NCBI RefSeq assembly: GCF_963662255.1
Contig: NC_085046.1
Location: forward strand, 49,243,797-49,307,796
Direction: 5' to 3'
DNA length: 64,000 nt
Origin: Cinclus cinclus
Lineage: Eukaryota; Chordata; Aves; Passeriformes; Cinclidae
Shown: piece by piece, positions 1-14,100 of the stretch
Position numbering within the stretch: position 1 is the stretch's first letter
How the letters are laid out: every line of letters begins with the position of its first letter
The notes under the pieces: model-generated
Told to the model about the DNA's origin: nothing
Seen by the model: the letters and a program-made list of their open reading frames with translations, nothing else
The model's database searches: none
Translations under genes and position numbers: made by a program

Positions 1-2159
1 TGTAAATTCTGCAGTACATTGTAACTGTATTAAACATTTGTGAAGAAGACCTACCTGTTAAAATAGCTTACCAAGTATTCCACCTAAGTTTTAGCACTTG
101 CTTTTTCTTAATTCACTCCGTTACAAGCACATGGAGGGACTACAAAGCAGTTGAGCATCAAGCTTCTTGTAGCAATTGTTTTAGGTGTGTGCAAATAATA
201 CTTCACATATAATAAAGTGACAGTCCCAGCCTGCTGCTTGGTGATTGCAGTTCTAATTTATTGCTTGGGAGAACTTAATGAGCACTTAACAAGTTTGCTG
301 CTTATTTAATATTTTGTGTCACATTTATTAACTGTGCATGTTTGGAAGAATGAGTAGATCATTGGAAGCAAATGTATCTCATAGAAATTAAAATAGTAAG
401 AAGGTAGATTTCTAAACCAGAATCTTGAATACAAAACACAGATACTTCTTGAAAGAATTGGAGCTGGTTTTGAGCACTGAAGATATCAAGACTAGTTTAA
501 TAAATGAGGAGTGTTTCTACAGGATAGTAGAGTCTGTATTGCTTATTTCCATGTTACATTTCCTTAGGCTACATATAGTAGCCCTTGTGTATAGCTGTTA
601 TTTATAGCAAATCTTGAGCTTTGGATATTGTCACCAGAAATAAAGGTTCTTAGGTCCATGTAGGCATAAGAAACATGGCCTTTTCTTTTTCTTTTGTTCT
701 GACCCGAAGTCACAGCTAATGATATGATGCACATTTCTGTTTAAAATCAGCAAGACAAATGCTCTACAATTGATCAGAGTATCTCTACATATGATCTGCA
801 AGATGGAATGAAAACATAAAAAAACATAGTTCCAATCTAACCACCACCAGGACGAGCTAACCATTTTTTGTTTTCCCACTAATCTTGTCCACATATTTTT
901 TATCACTTTTTTTGTTAGCACCTTGTGATATTCCATTATTGATTACTGTAGGGGAACAAACTCCATAGAACTGATTTCATGAGAGCAAAGAGAAACAGAA
1001 CCACCCCTTTTAGGAGCAGCTGTCGTCTGTTAACCTGTCTTAGGTGTTGCGTAGAATCTGCCTTCCATGATCAAGCTCTGCAAGACTGTTAGATTTGGAG
1101 GGGTAGCTCAGGGTTTTGGAAGGGTTTGGTTTTTTTGGCTTTGAGTTTTTGCAAACTGGCAAATTTGATCTGGAAAACTTTGAGGCACTCCTACATACGT
1201 ATTACTGTAACTGATTTTATGAAGAAGCATTGAAATATACACTGAACTAATTTCTTAGAGGGAGTTTTTAAAAATAGTTCAGTGAAGATACTGTTACATG
1301 AGAGAACTTTCCCAGCAAATCTGACTAAGTTCAGGCTAGCCAAAGACACTAACAGATGTTTTCATCATTGTAGTTCTCTTATAAGGCAGAAATGGTAGAG
1401 AGTGAATATAAAAATGGAAGTACCCTTTGGATTTTTAGGGGGATTTAACATTATCATTAATACTGTATATTTTTTTCCATAATAAGATCTGTTTCAAAGG
1501 AACTTAAAAGAAGGACTGCCAGTGACACAGGGTCCCATCAGTTCCTAGGTACTGATGGGAGAAAGGCTTGTGTGACTCTCACATTGTCAAAAATGAAGCC
1601 TTTTTAAGCTCAGCATACTTGTCCAAGTTAATCTGATTTCAGCAAGCTCGTATTCCTTCCATGTTGTTGAGCAAGATTTGGTCTTGTGCATATGTATCTT
1701 CAGAGTAATCACAGGCTTAATACAGAGAAATCCTCCTTGCTGACAGTTCCTATTAAATTAACACTGTCCAGTGTGGGAAACACTGTCTCTGTATTTTTCT
1801 CTGAGGTTATGTATAGTAGTATGTTTCATATTTTCAGAAGATCTTGCATTGCAGTATTTTTTTAATGTCCGTTTTGATCTGTATTGTTGACTGATTTCAT
1901 GGATGTAATTTTTTTCTGTTGAATTTCTTGTGGTTTGGATGCAGTGATGTGCATTGTGTTCTTGTAAATTGCTATCAGTGTAGTATAGATATTTTCTTGA
2001 TAATTTTACTTTAGTTCAGTTACGGAGTTGCAACATGAAAGCTTCAGCTCTCTTGACTTGATAAAATTTGTCAAGATTCCCAAGATTAATCTCAAAAAGA
2101 AATTTGAAATACATAGTATTGTTTGGAATATCATGTGTTTTATTATTTTTTCTGTTTAG
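1..2159 (+). other. CLASP2: CLASP2 intron (upstream end outside the window)
   Basis: AT-rich intronic sequence ending in a pyrimidine-rich tract and AG at 2158-2159. I searched for the preceding human CLASP2 exon encoding EDTSDKLD and did not find it here, so it should lie upstream. Nothing else is recognised; ORFs up to about 100 codons look like chance. Confidence 0.7.
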
Positions 2160-2177
2160 GAACAGCTTCTGAAGATG
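2160..2177 (+). CDS. CLASP2: CLASP2 exon, 18-nt microexon (GTASEDG)
   Basis: Acceptor is a long T-rich tract ending tctgtttag; donor is G|gtaaga. The exon enters with two bases completing a Gly codon, encodes T-A-S-E-D and leaves one G, so it can be skipped without a frameshift. The residues match the GTASEDG segment of human CLASP2, a stretch absent from CLASP1. It lies in the basic linker upstream of the SxIP motifs. Acidic residues in this basic region could tune microtubule-lattice binding; that is inference. Confidence 0.9.
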
Positions 2178-5100
2178 GTAAGAAACTACTTTGTTAGACT
2201 AGCTAATATTTTCAGCTTTGTATTTTCATTGATACAAATGAGGCTTTAAAAGTAGAACTTGGTGTTTTTGGGCTTTGTGAAGGTTCATGACAGATATGGG
2301 CTTATGGACTAACAGCTTATGCATCTAATACCTTGTTGTCATGTACTATTTTTAACATTCTTTTACTTTTATTTTAATTCTCAATTACTCATCTGCAGTC
2401 TTAAGTATCATTGCTTAACATTTATACTGTGAAAATACAGGGGCTTTATAATTTTGTATTTGTTTTTTAAAGCAAATCTTGTCACAGAATATTTCATCAA
2501 ATGTGTTCATGCTCTGGGAAGCAGGTGCTACTATTAGTCATCTCGTTGAGACTTGGAAGCTAATTTTCAATCTGTTATTAACATTTAAACCTGCCTTTAG
2601 TGAATGGATGCCAAGACTCCAAATGAGTTAACAGTTCATTTAACTCAGATACACAAACTGGTTTATTTTACATTGATGAAACTGAAACAGGTTGCAGGTG
2701 ATATTTTAACATAGTATTGAAATAGTGGCACTCTGTATTCCTAGGTTTCAGGTCAAATTCTGAATTACATGCCTTGCAGTCTCATAGCACTTAGTGGGAA
2801 AACATTGCCCTTGCATGGGGATAACTAGTAGAGTTTGGACTAGTTAATCTAACCATTCTTGTTGAGCCGATTGTTTTCTAATAGTTTAGTGAATAACCTC
2901 CTTTATCCTGATTCTCTTCTTATAGACTCATCTATGGCTATTCCCTCTACTTGGATGAATAATATTAGCTTGGCTGGTCTCCAAATTCTGCTGTGGAAAG
3001 CCTAAAGAGGCTAGAACTAAACAGTCTGTGTACCTAATTATTTTAGGTCAAATATTGACTCAGCATGTCTAGACAATATTTTAATTATGCTGTGTTTCAA
3101 ACTGTTGAGCTTGTTGAGCTAGATCCACCCTGTACTTTTGGGGGTTTGTTCTTGCAATTTAGAAGAACTATGGTTAGCATGAGTTTGGTTTTGATTTTTC
3201 TGTTGGCTTAGGAAATTTATACAACACCACTGTTTTCTCTTATGAATGATCTTTCTGTTAGCTATAATTCAGATAACTGGGGTCTTCCTTCTTTTTGTAA
3301 TTTCTTTGTATATGCTGGATGTTATAAGGAACATGGCTAGCAATGCAGAAGGGTTTGACCAAACCAAAGAGAATTTGTCATTTGCCATTTGGCATTCTAA
3401 AGAAAAGTGAATCTCTTGTTTTATTTTTAGATAGTTTAATTTTTCTCTTGCTCAGCTTTTCTGTCTATTGGGGAGAGCAGTATTTCTTTATATCATGTTA
3501 TTCTCATTGCCATGAGAAGTACTTAAATGTCTTTAGTTTTTGCAAAATGCTCTAGAAGGCTTGGGAAATCCTGTAGAAGTCTGTATGACTGGGACCAGGA
3601 AAACAGTAGAATCTTTAGTAATAAAAAAACTAGTATTTAAATTTCTAAAAAGAGGTGTGAAGTTAGGAAGAAAGCTCAGAATCCTATTCTGTAGTTTTAT
3701 GACAGCAAAAGTAGAATTACAAACTCATGTAATCATGAGAAGACTACCTGATACAGCAACATTAGTGTTTCCATTGCGTTATATTGAGTGAACATTCCCT
3801 ATTTTCATGTAATCAACATATATATGTCAGAAGGAAGAACTAGGTAATCAGTCCAGGGTGTTGAAGGTGTAATATGAAAATTGTTTACTGAAACATGTAG
3901 CATCAGAGGAGAAGTATTTTGCTTCCTCAGCTATTAAATTCCTCAAGGTGTTCAAGTTTCTACTAATTATCCCAAGCGAATTGTCACCAGTTGAGTTACA
4001 CTGTGTTTCTTTTATACACAGAAGCTTAAGAAAATATTAGTAAATACTACTGATACTCTGCTTCCTACCTGACTGTGAAAAACTGATTTAATGCCATTTT
4101 TCTTTTCTAGGTCGTATACGATCAAAGCTCTCAACCCCTTCTGTTGGTATTGGAAATTCTAAAACAGATTCCAGAGGACGAAGTAGAACCAAAGTGGTGT
4201 CACAATCTCAGCGTATGTATTTTCTGTTTATCAGGTATACCTGATAAAGAGGCCAAATTCTTAAGCATATATTCATTGACCAATGGCTACAGTCAAAGTT
4301 AATTTTTTTTAAAAAGCTACATACTGAGTTGTTGTTCTGTGCCTTAGGTTCATCATCGCCAGACCAAAATGAAGGTATTTTTTCAGTGTTTTGGGTCAGT
4401 GGTATTTGCATGCTTTTCTGATTCATGTTGTTTTTCTCTAGACAAAATACTAGGTTAGGTCTTATTTTGCCAATTAAATTAGATAATGCAGTCAGAAGTG
4501 AAATCTATCCTTAAATTCTGTCTTCAATTATAACTTCTCAACATTCTTTTCCCCCCTTTTCTGACTTCCCCAATGTGAAAGGCTAGTAAACATGGGCTAG
4601 TAATAAAGAATAATGGGTAGAGTGAATGGTGTCTTTATTGTTACCTGTGATATCTAATTTTTCATTTTTAAACAAGTCTTATTTTAGCTAGAAATACCCA
4701 TTTGCACTTAAAGGTAGGCACTGCTGTAGCTCTTGGATATACACTTCTTTTTTTTTTTGTGCTACAGCTCTTGCCTTTATTTAACTGTTCTTTGAAGGAA
4801 AAATAATAACCCCTCCCTTTACAATCAGTTACTTAGCTTGTGTTGAGTCAAATTTAAAACAAGCAATTTAATGTGTGTCAGCTAATCCACAGTAATTTTC
4901 TGTGTGTGTTTAGTAACCAAAGCACGTGCAGTGTTTTCAATCTAGCCAAGCACTCAGTCATTAGTTAAAAAGACCTGTTTACCTCACACTCTTTGGCACT
5001 GGCTGACCTACAGCAATTCGTCCACACATCTGATGTCTCTAACAGACGTTTTCTGACTAAGCTCTGTAGCATTTTCATATTCTTATCTTTGTCTAATTAG

Positions 5101-8100
5101 GTGAAATGCAACTAAATGAATGAAAGGAAGACAAATGCACAATAAAATTAAAATTAACTTCCCACTAGTATAAATTGTCAGATCTAATGTTCTAAACCAG
5201 TAAATTTCACCATGTTTCAAAATTTCAATGCAGTTTGAAATCACTAACCATATCCACTTTTTTTAGTATAACCCTTTAATAGTGTTTTTAATGGCAGAAG
5301 CATTTTTCTTCATTGTAATGACTGCATCTGTCATAAATAGAATTATTTTACAAGTTTCAAAAGCAGGTAGTAGTTGTTTTTGTCCTGTTAGAGTACTTGC
5401 CATTCCGTTTTGCATAATTTCATTTGCCAGCAAGTACAGTTGGATCAAACCTGATCCAGTGTTTGCAGGTTTACAGAAATAAAGCTTTCAAACAATGTGA
5501 ACAGATAAATATAGCATACTGAAATTCAGTAGAAGTTCCCTCAAGTGCTCTAATCCCAGAAGTTTTGTGAAATGAGAGCCTGAAAATGAGTCATTATTGG
5601 TTGGGACAAAAGTTCTCTAAAACTTGTTTTACAGATGGCTACACTATACCATAAGCAAAGGATATGTGAATGATTTAAGAGGGAGGGAAGGTAAAGTTCC
5701 TTCTAATCCCCTTTTCCCTGCTATGAAAAACTATAAGCAGTGTCTGTAACAATTTTTTCCTTAGTATTAGGAAAGTTTGGAATTAAACTTTTTGAAAATG
5801 CTTTTGTACTTGGAATAGTTTTGGTAAATTCTTAAAAAGTGAAGATGTTTGATAAATGTCTGGGGGAGAGGGTAAATTTAGGTAGCAGTATAATACTTTC
5901 GTGATGATCACTGTCATATAACATTAAATAACTGTATATCCAGAGAAGCAAAATTAAGCCTTTACAGTTTTTTTACTAATAATGCAAGGGTTGTTTTTTT
6001 TTTTCATTTTTACACAGTATTAATGTCTAAAGAGATAAACTGATATTGAGATACCTTGATCTGACTACATATGATGATGTGTGAAAATTAGATGCGTGAA
6101 TACATCCTTACAGCCTTTTATTACTACTTCTATTCAGAACTGATTGCTTCAAGTAGGTCATTATAACGTGTCAGTGGGGGAGAACAAGAATTCTGAGATG
6201 TTTTATGGAAGATAAACAGGGCAAATACAAAAGGACAAGCGAAGGAGAATTCTCAGGCACTGTATGCCAGCTATTTGGGTGATGCTTCTTTATGTGACTG
6301 AAAATTTTCACAGCATTGTGTGAAGCGTGATGCTTAATGTTTCCATACAGGGGATTGTTTTAGTTCCCCAGCTTATATAATGAGAGAATAGCTTCCTATT
6401 AGATTTAAGCTATTATTTTCTTAAAAAACCACTGTAGCACAAATGCTTTTGTTAATTTTTGGGTTACAGCTATCTTTGTTCAAAAATCATTTTATGAAAG
6501 ACTTGCAAATTTGAATGCTTTTACAAAAAAAATTTTTTTTGGGTTTTTAAAGCCCTCTTCTATTTTTAAATTAACGTAAAGTAAATGCCTGATTATTTTA
6601 TTCTTTCCTATGGGAAAAAATGGTTACATTTTTTTCCTCTTCTTTCCGGTTTGGTTGTCGGATAATTCAACAGCGTATGCTAGAATTGCATTACAGTCAA
6701 CATTCAGAGAATTTCTGAATGGAAACAGATTTTTTCCTTTTATACTCAAGATTAGTATTAAAAAGGAAAATGAAAAATTATATGCAAGTCTTTTCAGTTG
6801 TGCCATTGTGAATTTGTTTTTTTTGTTTTGGTCATCCACCACACCTGCAGCTCAGCTCCTTTACTGTTGTGTCTCAAAAAACAAAGTTTTGATCTTGTGT
6901 GTAATTTTTCTTCAGCTGTTGAACTTCTTGAGCCTTTTTGGCAATGTAGTATTCTTTTCAAATAATATGCAGGCTACAGTTTCATGCTTAATTGAAATTT
7001 AATTCTTCAGTGTTGAGTTGTTGATAAGAAAGCTGAAGAACTGTAATTTGCTTGTGCAGCTTTGCTTCATCTGCTTTGTACATAGCATCTGAGTTTAATT
7101 CTTCAGTTGTGGAAGCTACTTAATAGCACTGCTTTAGGATAAACCCCTTGTGGCTTTTTTTCCTGTGTGAAATGACTAAAGCTTTCTTATTTCCATTTGC
7201 CATTCATTTTTTAATCTGCTCTGCTCCCTCCCTCTTCACGGATTATAAATCCTTACCCTTATCCTGCCTTTACACTTGTTCAGGATCACAGTCTGCTAAC
7301 CCCATTGGTGGTAAGAGTCTACAGAGTTTGCATACATATTATTGTTTGATCACCTGTTTGACATACCTCATTTAAGGACCCTATTCAGCAGAAATTCTGG
7401 CTGGCTTTTTTGCATATGCTGCATGTCACTTAATTGGGCGTAATCCTTACTTAGAAAGCAGGAGAGATGGGAAGGGTTTGAAATAGTGCCTTAGTAATCT
7501 TTCTTTTGTCATTCAGCTCACTTAGGTCTGCTGGTATTGGTAATGCTGACAAGAGTATGCTTGTACTATTACTATCATAGTATTTTCAGGCTATTTAGCT
7601 GCATTCAGTTCATTTACACTGCAGTGGTGCTCTTTGTAGGTCGGATTATAGAAAGATGAAGTAAAGTATTAGAACAAGATGTTGCATTTCTTCTGAATAT
7701 TCTGAGAAGAGTAAGTTCAGATTTCTGACCTATTGAAGAAAATGTACAAGTCTGCAGCACAGTGATACCTTCTGCAATGTTTTTATTGTTTTAAAGAGAT
7801 ACAAAAGATGGAGAAATCTTGGTAATATCAGGTCTAAGTTGAAATAACCTGATATGAAGGAACTGTCAAACCCTTAATTTTTGCACATCACAGCAGTTTT
7901 ATAGGTTTGCTTATTCTTCTGTTGCTATAGAAGTTGTGCTTGTTTTTTTCTAGGCTGTATAATAATTTATTTATCATTTCTGCTGAATAGGTCCATAGTT
8001 TGGAAAAGGGATTTTGCTAAGTAATCATTTCAAGTTTGAATTCAAACAGTGAATCTGAAAGTATATGCATGATATATTTTTTTGGATTTCTCACTTCCAC

Positions 8101-11100
8101 ACAGCATATATTTTGTTTTGTTTGGGATTTTGTTTCTTTTCTCATATAGTCAAGCTTTAGTCAACCTGTATCCTTTTTTCAATGTGCCTCATAAGAAGTA
8201 ACCCATGAAATTCACTTGAAAAGTTGCATGTTGTCTGTAAATCTGATAGCATCACAGTGGTCATACAGTTACCTGATTTTTTTTTAAAGATTCATTAAAG
8301 GTTCAAAAAATGTACATCAGTCTTTGTTTGAAATTCTATTTTGCTTTTTATTTGGTCATATTTCTTGAATTCTGCAGTTGGAAACAATATATTATTATCA
8401 GCTGGTGATATAAATCAGTTACAGCTAGGGAAGAGTGAATTCTCTGTTAAGAACTTAGAACTTAAATGTTCTGTAACTGGAATATCAAAGTTAAAGATAA
8501 GTGACCGGAGTTTCTGGTAGTGATACAGTATCTTGAAGATATGTAGTACTTTTTAATATGCAGTTTTAGTTAACAGAAATTTAAGACATTTAAATATGTC
8601 TTAATCAATTTTTTAGCTTGCTTAAAACTAATTGAAGATTTTCTGTAATTTGTGGGGTAACCTCCACAGAAATGTACATGAGTACCTTAATTGTCTTCAG
8701 TCACGTTTTATTTAATGTCAGAATAGTGCTTGAAGACGCCATGCTTTGAAAGCAAGGGAGAAGAGTTTAAATGTTAGGGAAATCACATTATTTAATTATA
8801 ACACTGGTTGCATTGGAAGAGCTGGGATAATTATGAAATCCTAGTTTAAAGTTGCTCCCTTTAACTTTCTAACAGGTTAGTTCATTTGTTTTTCTTTATT
8901 AATAAAGAATGTGGTAAGTGGGAAATGAGACAGCGTAGCTTAAAAAAACTGTACACAGCAGCATTCATTTTAGAGACCTTGGAACTCTTGACAAAGTCCA
9001 CAAATAATAATTGTGGTTTCTTGAGCTTATGTAGTGCTAAATACCATGTCAAGTGCTTCCTTGCATTGATAATTTTAACTACCTTGTGTGTAGTACTGTA
9101 AGAACTTGGACCAAGGTGTTCTAGTTCATGTTTTTACCTTTTAAGTTTTTCCTGATAATTTCAATCTACCGCCACCTTTCTACTAACTTAAGGTATTATT
9201 TTCTTTTTAGCCATGATTGTTTGTCCACTATGCTGTCCACCCTGCTAATATTTACTCATTCATTCTGCCTTCAGCTGGCAGTAGATCTGGGTCTCCTGGA
9301 AGAGTTCTGACAACAACCACACTTTCCACTATGAACACAGGAGTTCAGAGGGTGTTGGTGAATCCTGCAGCTGTACAAAAGCGGAGCAAAATCCCACGAA
9401 GTCAGGGATGCAGTAGAGAAGCTAGTCCTTCTAGGTTGTCTGTAGGTAAGAGTCACCAAGTAATTCTTGGTTTCTTTATAGTCCTTCTTATTTAAGTGCT
9501 GGATATCTACAGCTGGTATTTAGTTATAGATGGATGAAAAAAATAGAATACATCATAGAATGTAGCTGTTTTCTGAGACTAGTTTTTGATATGCAAGACA
9601 GTTTTAAACTGAAACTAAAATTTGAGATTTTTCTTATCAGAATGTTGTAGTTGTTCTTTTCCTCACCTCCCTTTCTTCTCTTTTTTCACTTCAAGCCCAA
9701 AATACCCATATCCTTTGAATGAAAGCGTGATACCATTTTGAAAATACGTTCTTCATTACTTCATGTCTTCTGTGTGTGTGCGCGCATGTGTGTAAATGCT
9801 ATGATGCTAAAATGAAAGTTACATGTCTTCAGCCTCACAGTATAATTCAATTACACTTTACTGCAAACAGTGTTACTGAAAAACATCTGTTGATTTTAAT
9901 GGTATTGATGCTGTTCTTCCTTTGTATTTTTTGTTTTTTTCTTAGCTGCATGATTTTTTTATTTTTCATCTTTAGAAAGCTGTGGGGTTTTCCATTGGTG
10001 CTACTGTTGAGTAACTTGATCTTGAGCACAAATTCTCAGTCATTATCCAGCGTTGCTTGTTTTTTCTCCATCCTTTCCAAAGGGTCTTTCAACCATTCTG
10101 TAAAGACTTGGTAAATTTCCATTTTAAGCTGTGCAAAGAAATAATTTCATTGAACTGGCTACACTTAGACTAATCCAGTACAATCAAGAAAGTCTGTAAA
10201 AAAGGTTATGACTTAAAAAGCGACATAATCATCAATGTCTTTTCTTAGAAATGCATCTTTGACCTTACTGCAAAACAGAATTGCATTAAAACTGCAACTT
10301 TTCTTATGTCTTCTCCCTTCTGTGCCGCTGTTTGTCTGCACCCTGAATCATACTAGCACGAGGCAGCCGCATTCCTCGGCCTAGTGTGAGTCAGGGCTGC
10401 AGCAGGGAGGCCAGCCGTGAAAGTAGCAGGGACACGAGCCCTGTCCGCTCTTTCCCACCCCTCGGTAAGTACTTGGAGCCCTTGTCGTGCATGGCTGTCC
10501 GTGCCCTTCCTTACGTGCAACTAACGAATCTGTCCCTTGTTCATTTAGCTTGTAGCTTGCCACTATGTTCTCCCTTACTTTGACTCTCCCCCCACTTATC
10601 CCAATCAAAAATTGACCAATGTGTGAATGGGCTGCACATGGGAAAAATACAGGCTTTGCTAGACTTAGTCTGAAGTACCAAGTCTAGAGAGGTGTGTGAG
10701 GCACAGTGCCTAGATGCCATTTTGAAAAGGAACTCCTTTTTGAAGTTACATGTTTCTCTTTTCATTGCAACACTCATTTCTTGGGTACCCCAGTGCAGGG
10801 TCAGCTGTTGCTCAAAATTTTCTACCTAGTCAATGAATATTTTAGTGTGTAAAGAGAAAATACACTTATGTCCCCTTAGCTAAATGGTCAGCACCTATTG
10901 GTTTGACATAAATTGCAAGGTTTTGCAAGATTATCAATCTGTTTTTGAGATGTCATTGAGGTGTAAGAATATTATTTTAAAACTACCTTAACATGTTTGT
11001 TATAGATTAGGGAAGGTTTTCATCTCCGTGTGTCCTTGTCAAGGTGACTACAAAGTTGACAGTTAATTTTGCTTAAAGTGCTTTTACATGTTGGGTTTCT

Positions 11101-14100
11101 GGATTGGGTTGGGTTTTTTGCTTGTTTGGTAACTGAGCTCTCTCTTTGCAATTGAATCTGAAACAGATCTCTTTGATGTTATCCTTGTCTGACCTAGTCT
11201 TCAATATGTATACTTCTTATTTGGTTTGTTCAGTGTAGCTTACAGTTAAGGACTTTATAATACTAGCTGTTAAACATAGTCTGAAAATAGTAAATCTCTG
11301 GTTTCTGTCTCAAATTGAGGCACCCAACTGTAGTCCTAATTAGCAATGGACATATGTTGTGGTTTCTTAGGGCTTACTGCCAGCCATGGTTTTACTGAGA
11401 GAGTACAGCTTAATTGCATGAAAGCTGTTTCAGTAACTAATGCTAGTTTGCCCAGACGGTGTTTAATTGGGAAGTGATACTAAAAGTAGATGTTATGCAG
11501 AACCATTAAGAAACCTGTATCTTTTTTTCTGAAGCACAGCTGGAAAATTGTGTTTAAGTACACATGTATCTTCTGTTCTTTTAAAAACAAGGGTATTTTG
11601 CAGAATTCTTTGTGCTTCTTTTGCTGCCTTATGGCTTGAATTGTGCTCAGGCAAGATCAGATTTACACTTTGTAATTGGTTGAATGCTTACTATCTTAAG
11701 AAGTCTGCATTAGGCAATACCATGAGATGTGTTGCTGGGATAAATGCCACTAACTAAATGCCAACTCTTATTTAGGTATTTCAGTTTTATGATTCAGGTA
11801 TCAGAACAAGTACCTATACTGGTGGAATATACTGGTCTGATAGCACAGGGAATGCAAACTAACTTGTATAGGAATCCAGGACCGGTTTTAAAAAAAAAAA
11901 AAAAAGGAAATTATACTGGGAATAAATCAAGATTCCTTTTAGAATTACTTTTCATTTGAATTATTTACAGTGTCATTAAGTGTTTTGTTGGTACAAGTGA
12001 AAGAAGAAATAAGGCAAATTCAGCTCTGTGTAGAGCTAGAGGCAGTTTGACATAGGGGTGAAGAGGGGAATATAATTTGTATTGCCTCATTGTCAGCACA
12101 GAAATTTTTGCTTATGAGCACAAAATAAAATGGATTTTATCCCTCTTTAGTGTACAAAATTACTTAAATGCGACATAATTGCTTCACTGTATACATTGGT
12201 ATGAAGTGTTTATGTAATTTCATGTCTCAGTACAAAGTTAAAAACTTGGAGATAAGAGCCATTAATTCACTTTTGTTAAACACAGTCAATATTAGATATC
12301 AGACTAGTATAATGTCCATATTTTAGCTAAGAAAACATCTTATTGTGGGTCCATTTAGTCTTATTTTGATTCATCCTTTCAAAAAATGCAGCAGCAAAAG
12401 AAAATACATAACAATTTCTCTAATCTGAGGGATACAAAGAATATTCTTGAAAATGTGATTCGGAATGAGGTTTCACCCAATATATACTACTTGTTTTCAC
12501 TGTCTTAAAAACTTGTCCAGCATACTTCCAATGTAGCTATGGGCAGGAGTCATTTCACGTTTCTTGCCTAAAGTTTGAATTTTTAGTTTTCAGTTGAACC
12601 TTTGATTTTCAGGGCTCATTGAAGGAAAGTAAGTTTATCCCATTAATGCTTGTATTTAAAGAGCTGTCAGCTGTGATGTCTGTGTTGTGACATCCTCAGT
12701 CCTGCCTCGTTTTCCATGCTGAGATACACTTTCCAAAGAGCCATGTATTCCACGAATCATTAATTCCAAACGAAAATCCCTAGCCAAACATCTTCATGTA
12801 GGATTAGTTAGAAATAAAGTGTATCAATGTACCTTATGTAAGGAGTGGAGAACTTAATGTGGAAAGACACGGTGCTGTTTCTGGGATCTTTACAGGACTT
12901 AGGATCATTGTGGAAGTGCACTCAGGTTAAAGATCCTTCCCAAAATGTTGTTTGGTCCATGTCTCCATTACATGATTTAAATCAGATTCTTGAATGGTCT
13001 TTGTTAATCAGAGAAAAGGATTATTAATTTGATTTGGTTTCTTTTTATGCTACCTTATATATCCAGGAGTAAAATATTTGCGTTTACAGTTATTTATTAA
13101 ATCATAAGATTTTATCTGGAGGTTTTGCCACTGTGGGTGGACATTTGGGTTCAAGTTAAAATTGTCATTTATGTGGTGATAACATTCTAACTTAAGTGAA
13201 CTGAAGAAAAAAGTTGACTTGTTTAAAAACACATTTGATTTAAACATTTCTTGGTTTAAGAAAGAAAATATTAACAATGCTTTCTTCAGAATCACTAAAA
13301 AAACGGGTTTTTACAAGTGCCATAAGGAGTGGGGTTCTCAAGTTTTATTTAGAAATCCTTAAGGATGTTCAGTTTCCAGTTTCCATATCTTTGAAGAATC
13401 TTAATGAGTTGTAGCAACTAACAGTTCCAATTCAGTTTCAATTTCACATCTTATTTATTTCAATAAAATAGTAAGTATGTGAATTACTAATTTAATTGGC
13501 TGGCTTATGTTAAACTTTTAATAATTGGATAATTTTAACTTTCATTTACATAGTGGCGAGTTTTTACTGAGGTTGTCTGCAACATAGGCAAGAATTCAAG
13601 TGTGTACAAATTGTCAGCTGCCAGCACAGCAGGTTTGTGCAGGAAGCACTCTTTGCAGATAATGTTTGATACGTGAGCTCTGGCTGTGACTTGAGCACAC
13701 AGAATTAAGTCCACAATGCAAGACCAGTGTCAGTGCACTGGTAACTTTTTAGGTATTTCTGATGATTCTGTTTTTGTGTGAGTGTGTGCATGTGTGTCTG
13801 TGCACCTTTTATTCTTTGAACTTATACATACTTGCTTTTACCTTGCTCTGAATCTTGTAAATTTTAAAAAAAATTTGCATGAAATGTCCAGTGTACACAA
13901 ACCTGTATAATCATATTTGGTATAATCAAAGAACTTCTCTGAAGATTTTTGCTTCATTTTAATACTCAGTTTCTTGTGCTTAAGCTGCATCTTTTTGATA
14001 AATATTCTCTTGTTCATCTGAGCAGCTATTGCAGCACTTCAGTTCCATGGTCATAGATAGGTTTTATTTAATCCTGTTATTGCAGCTTCCAGACATCACT

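Noticed and set aside
6610..7002. 130-codon intronic ORF
   Set aside because: Phe/Leu/Ser-rich translation of AT-rich intron, no start context or similarity, inside a well-defined CLASP2 intron.
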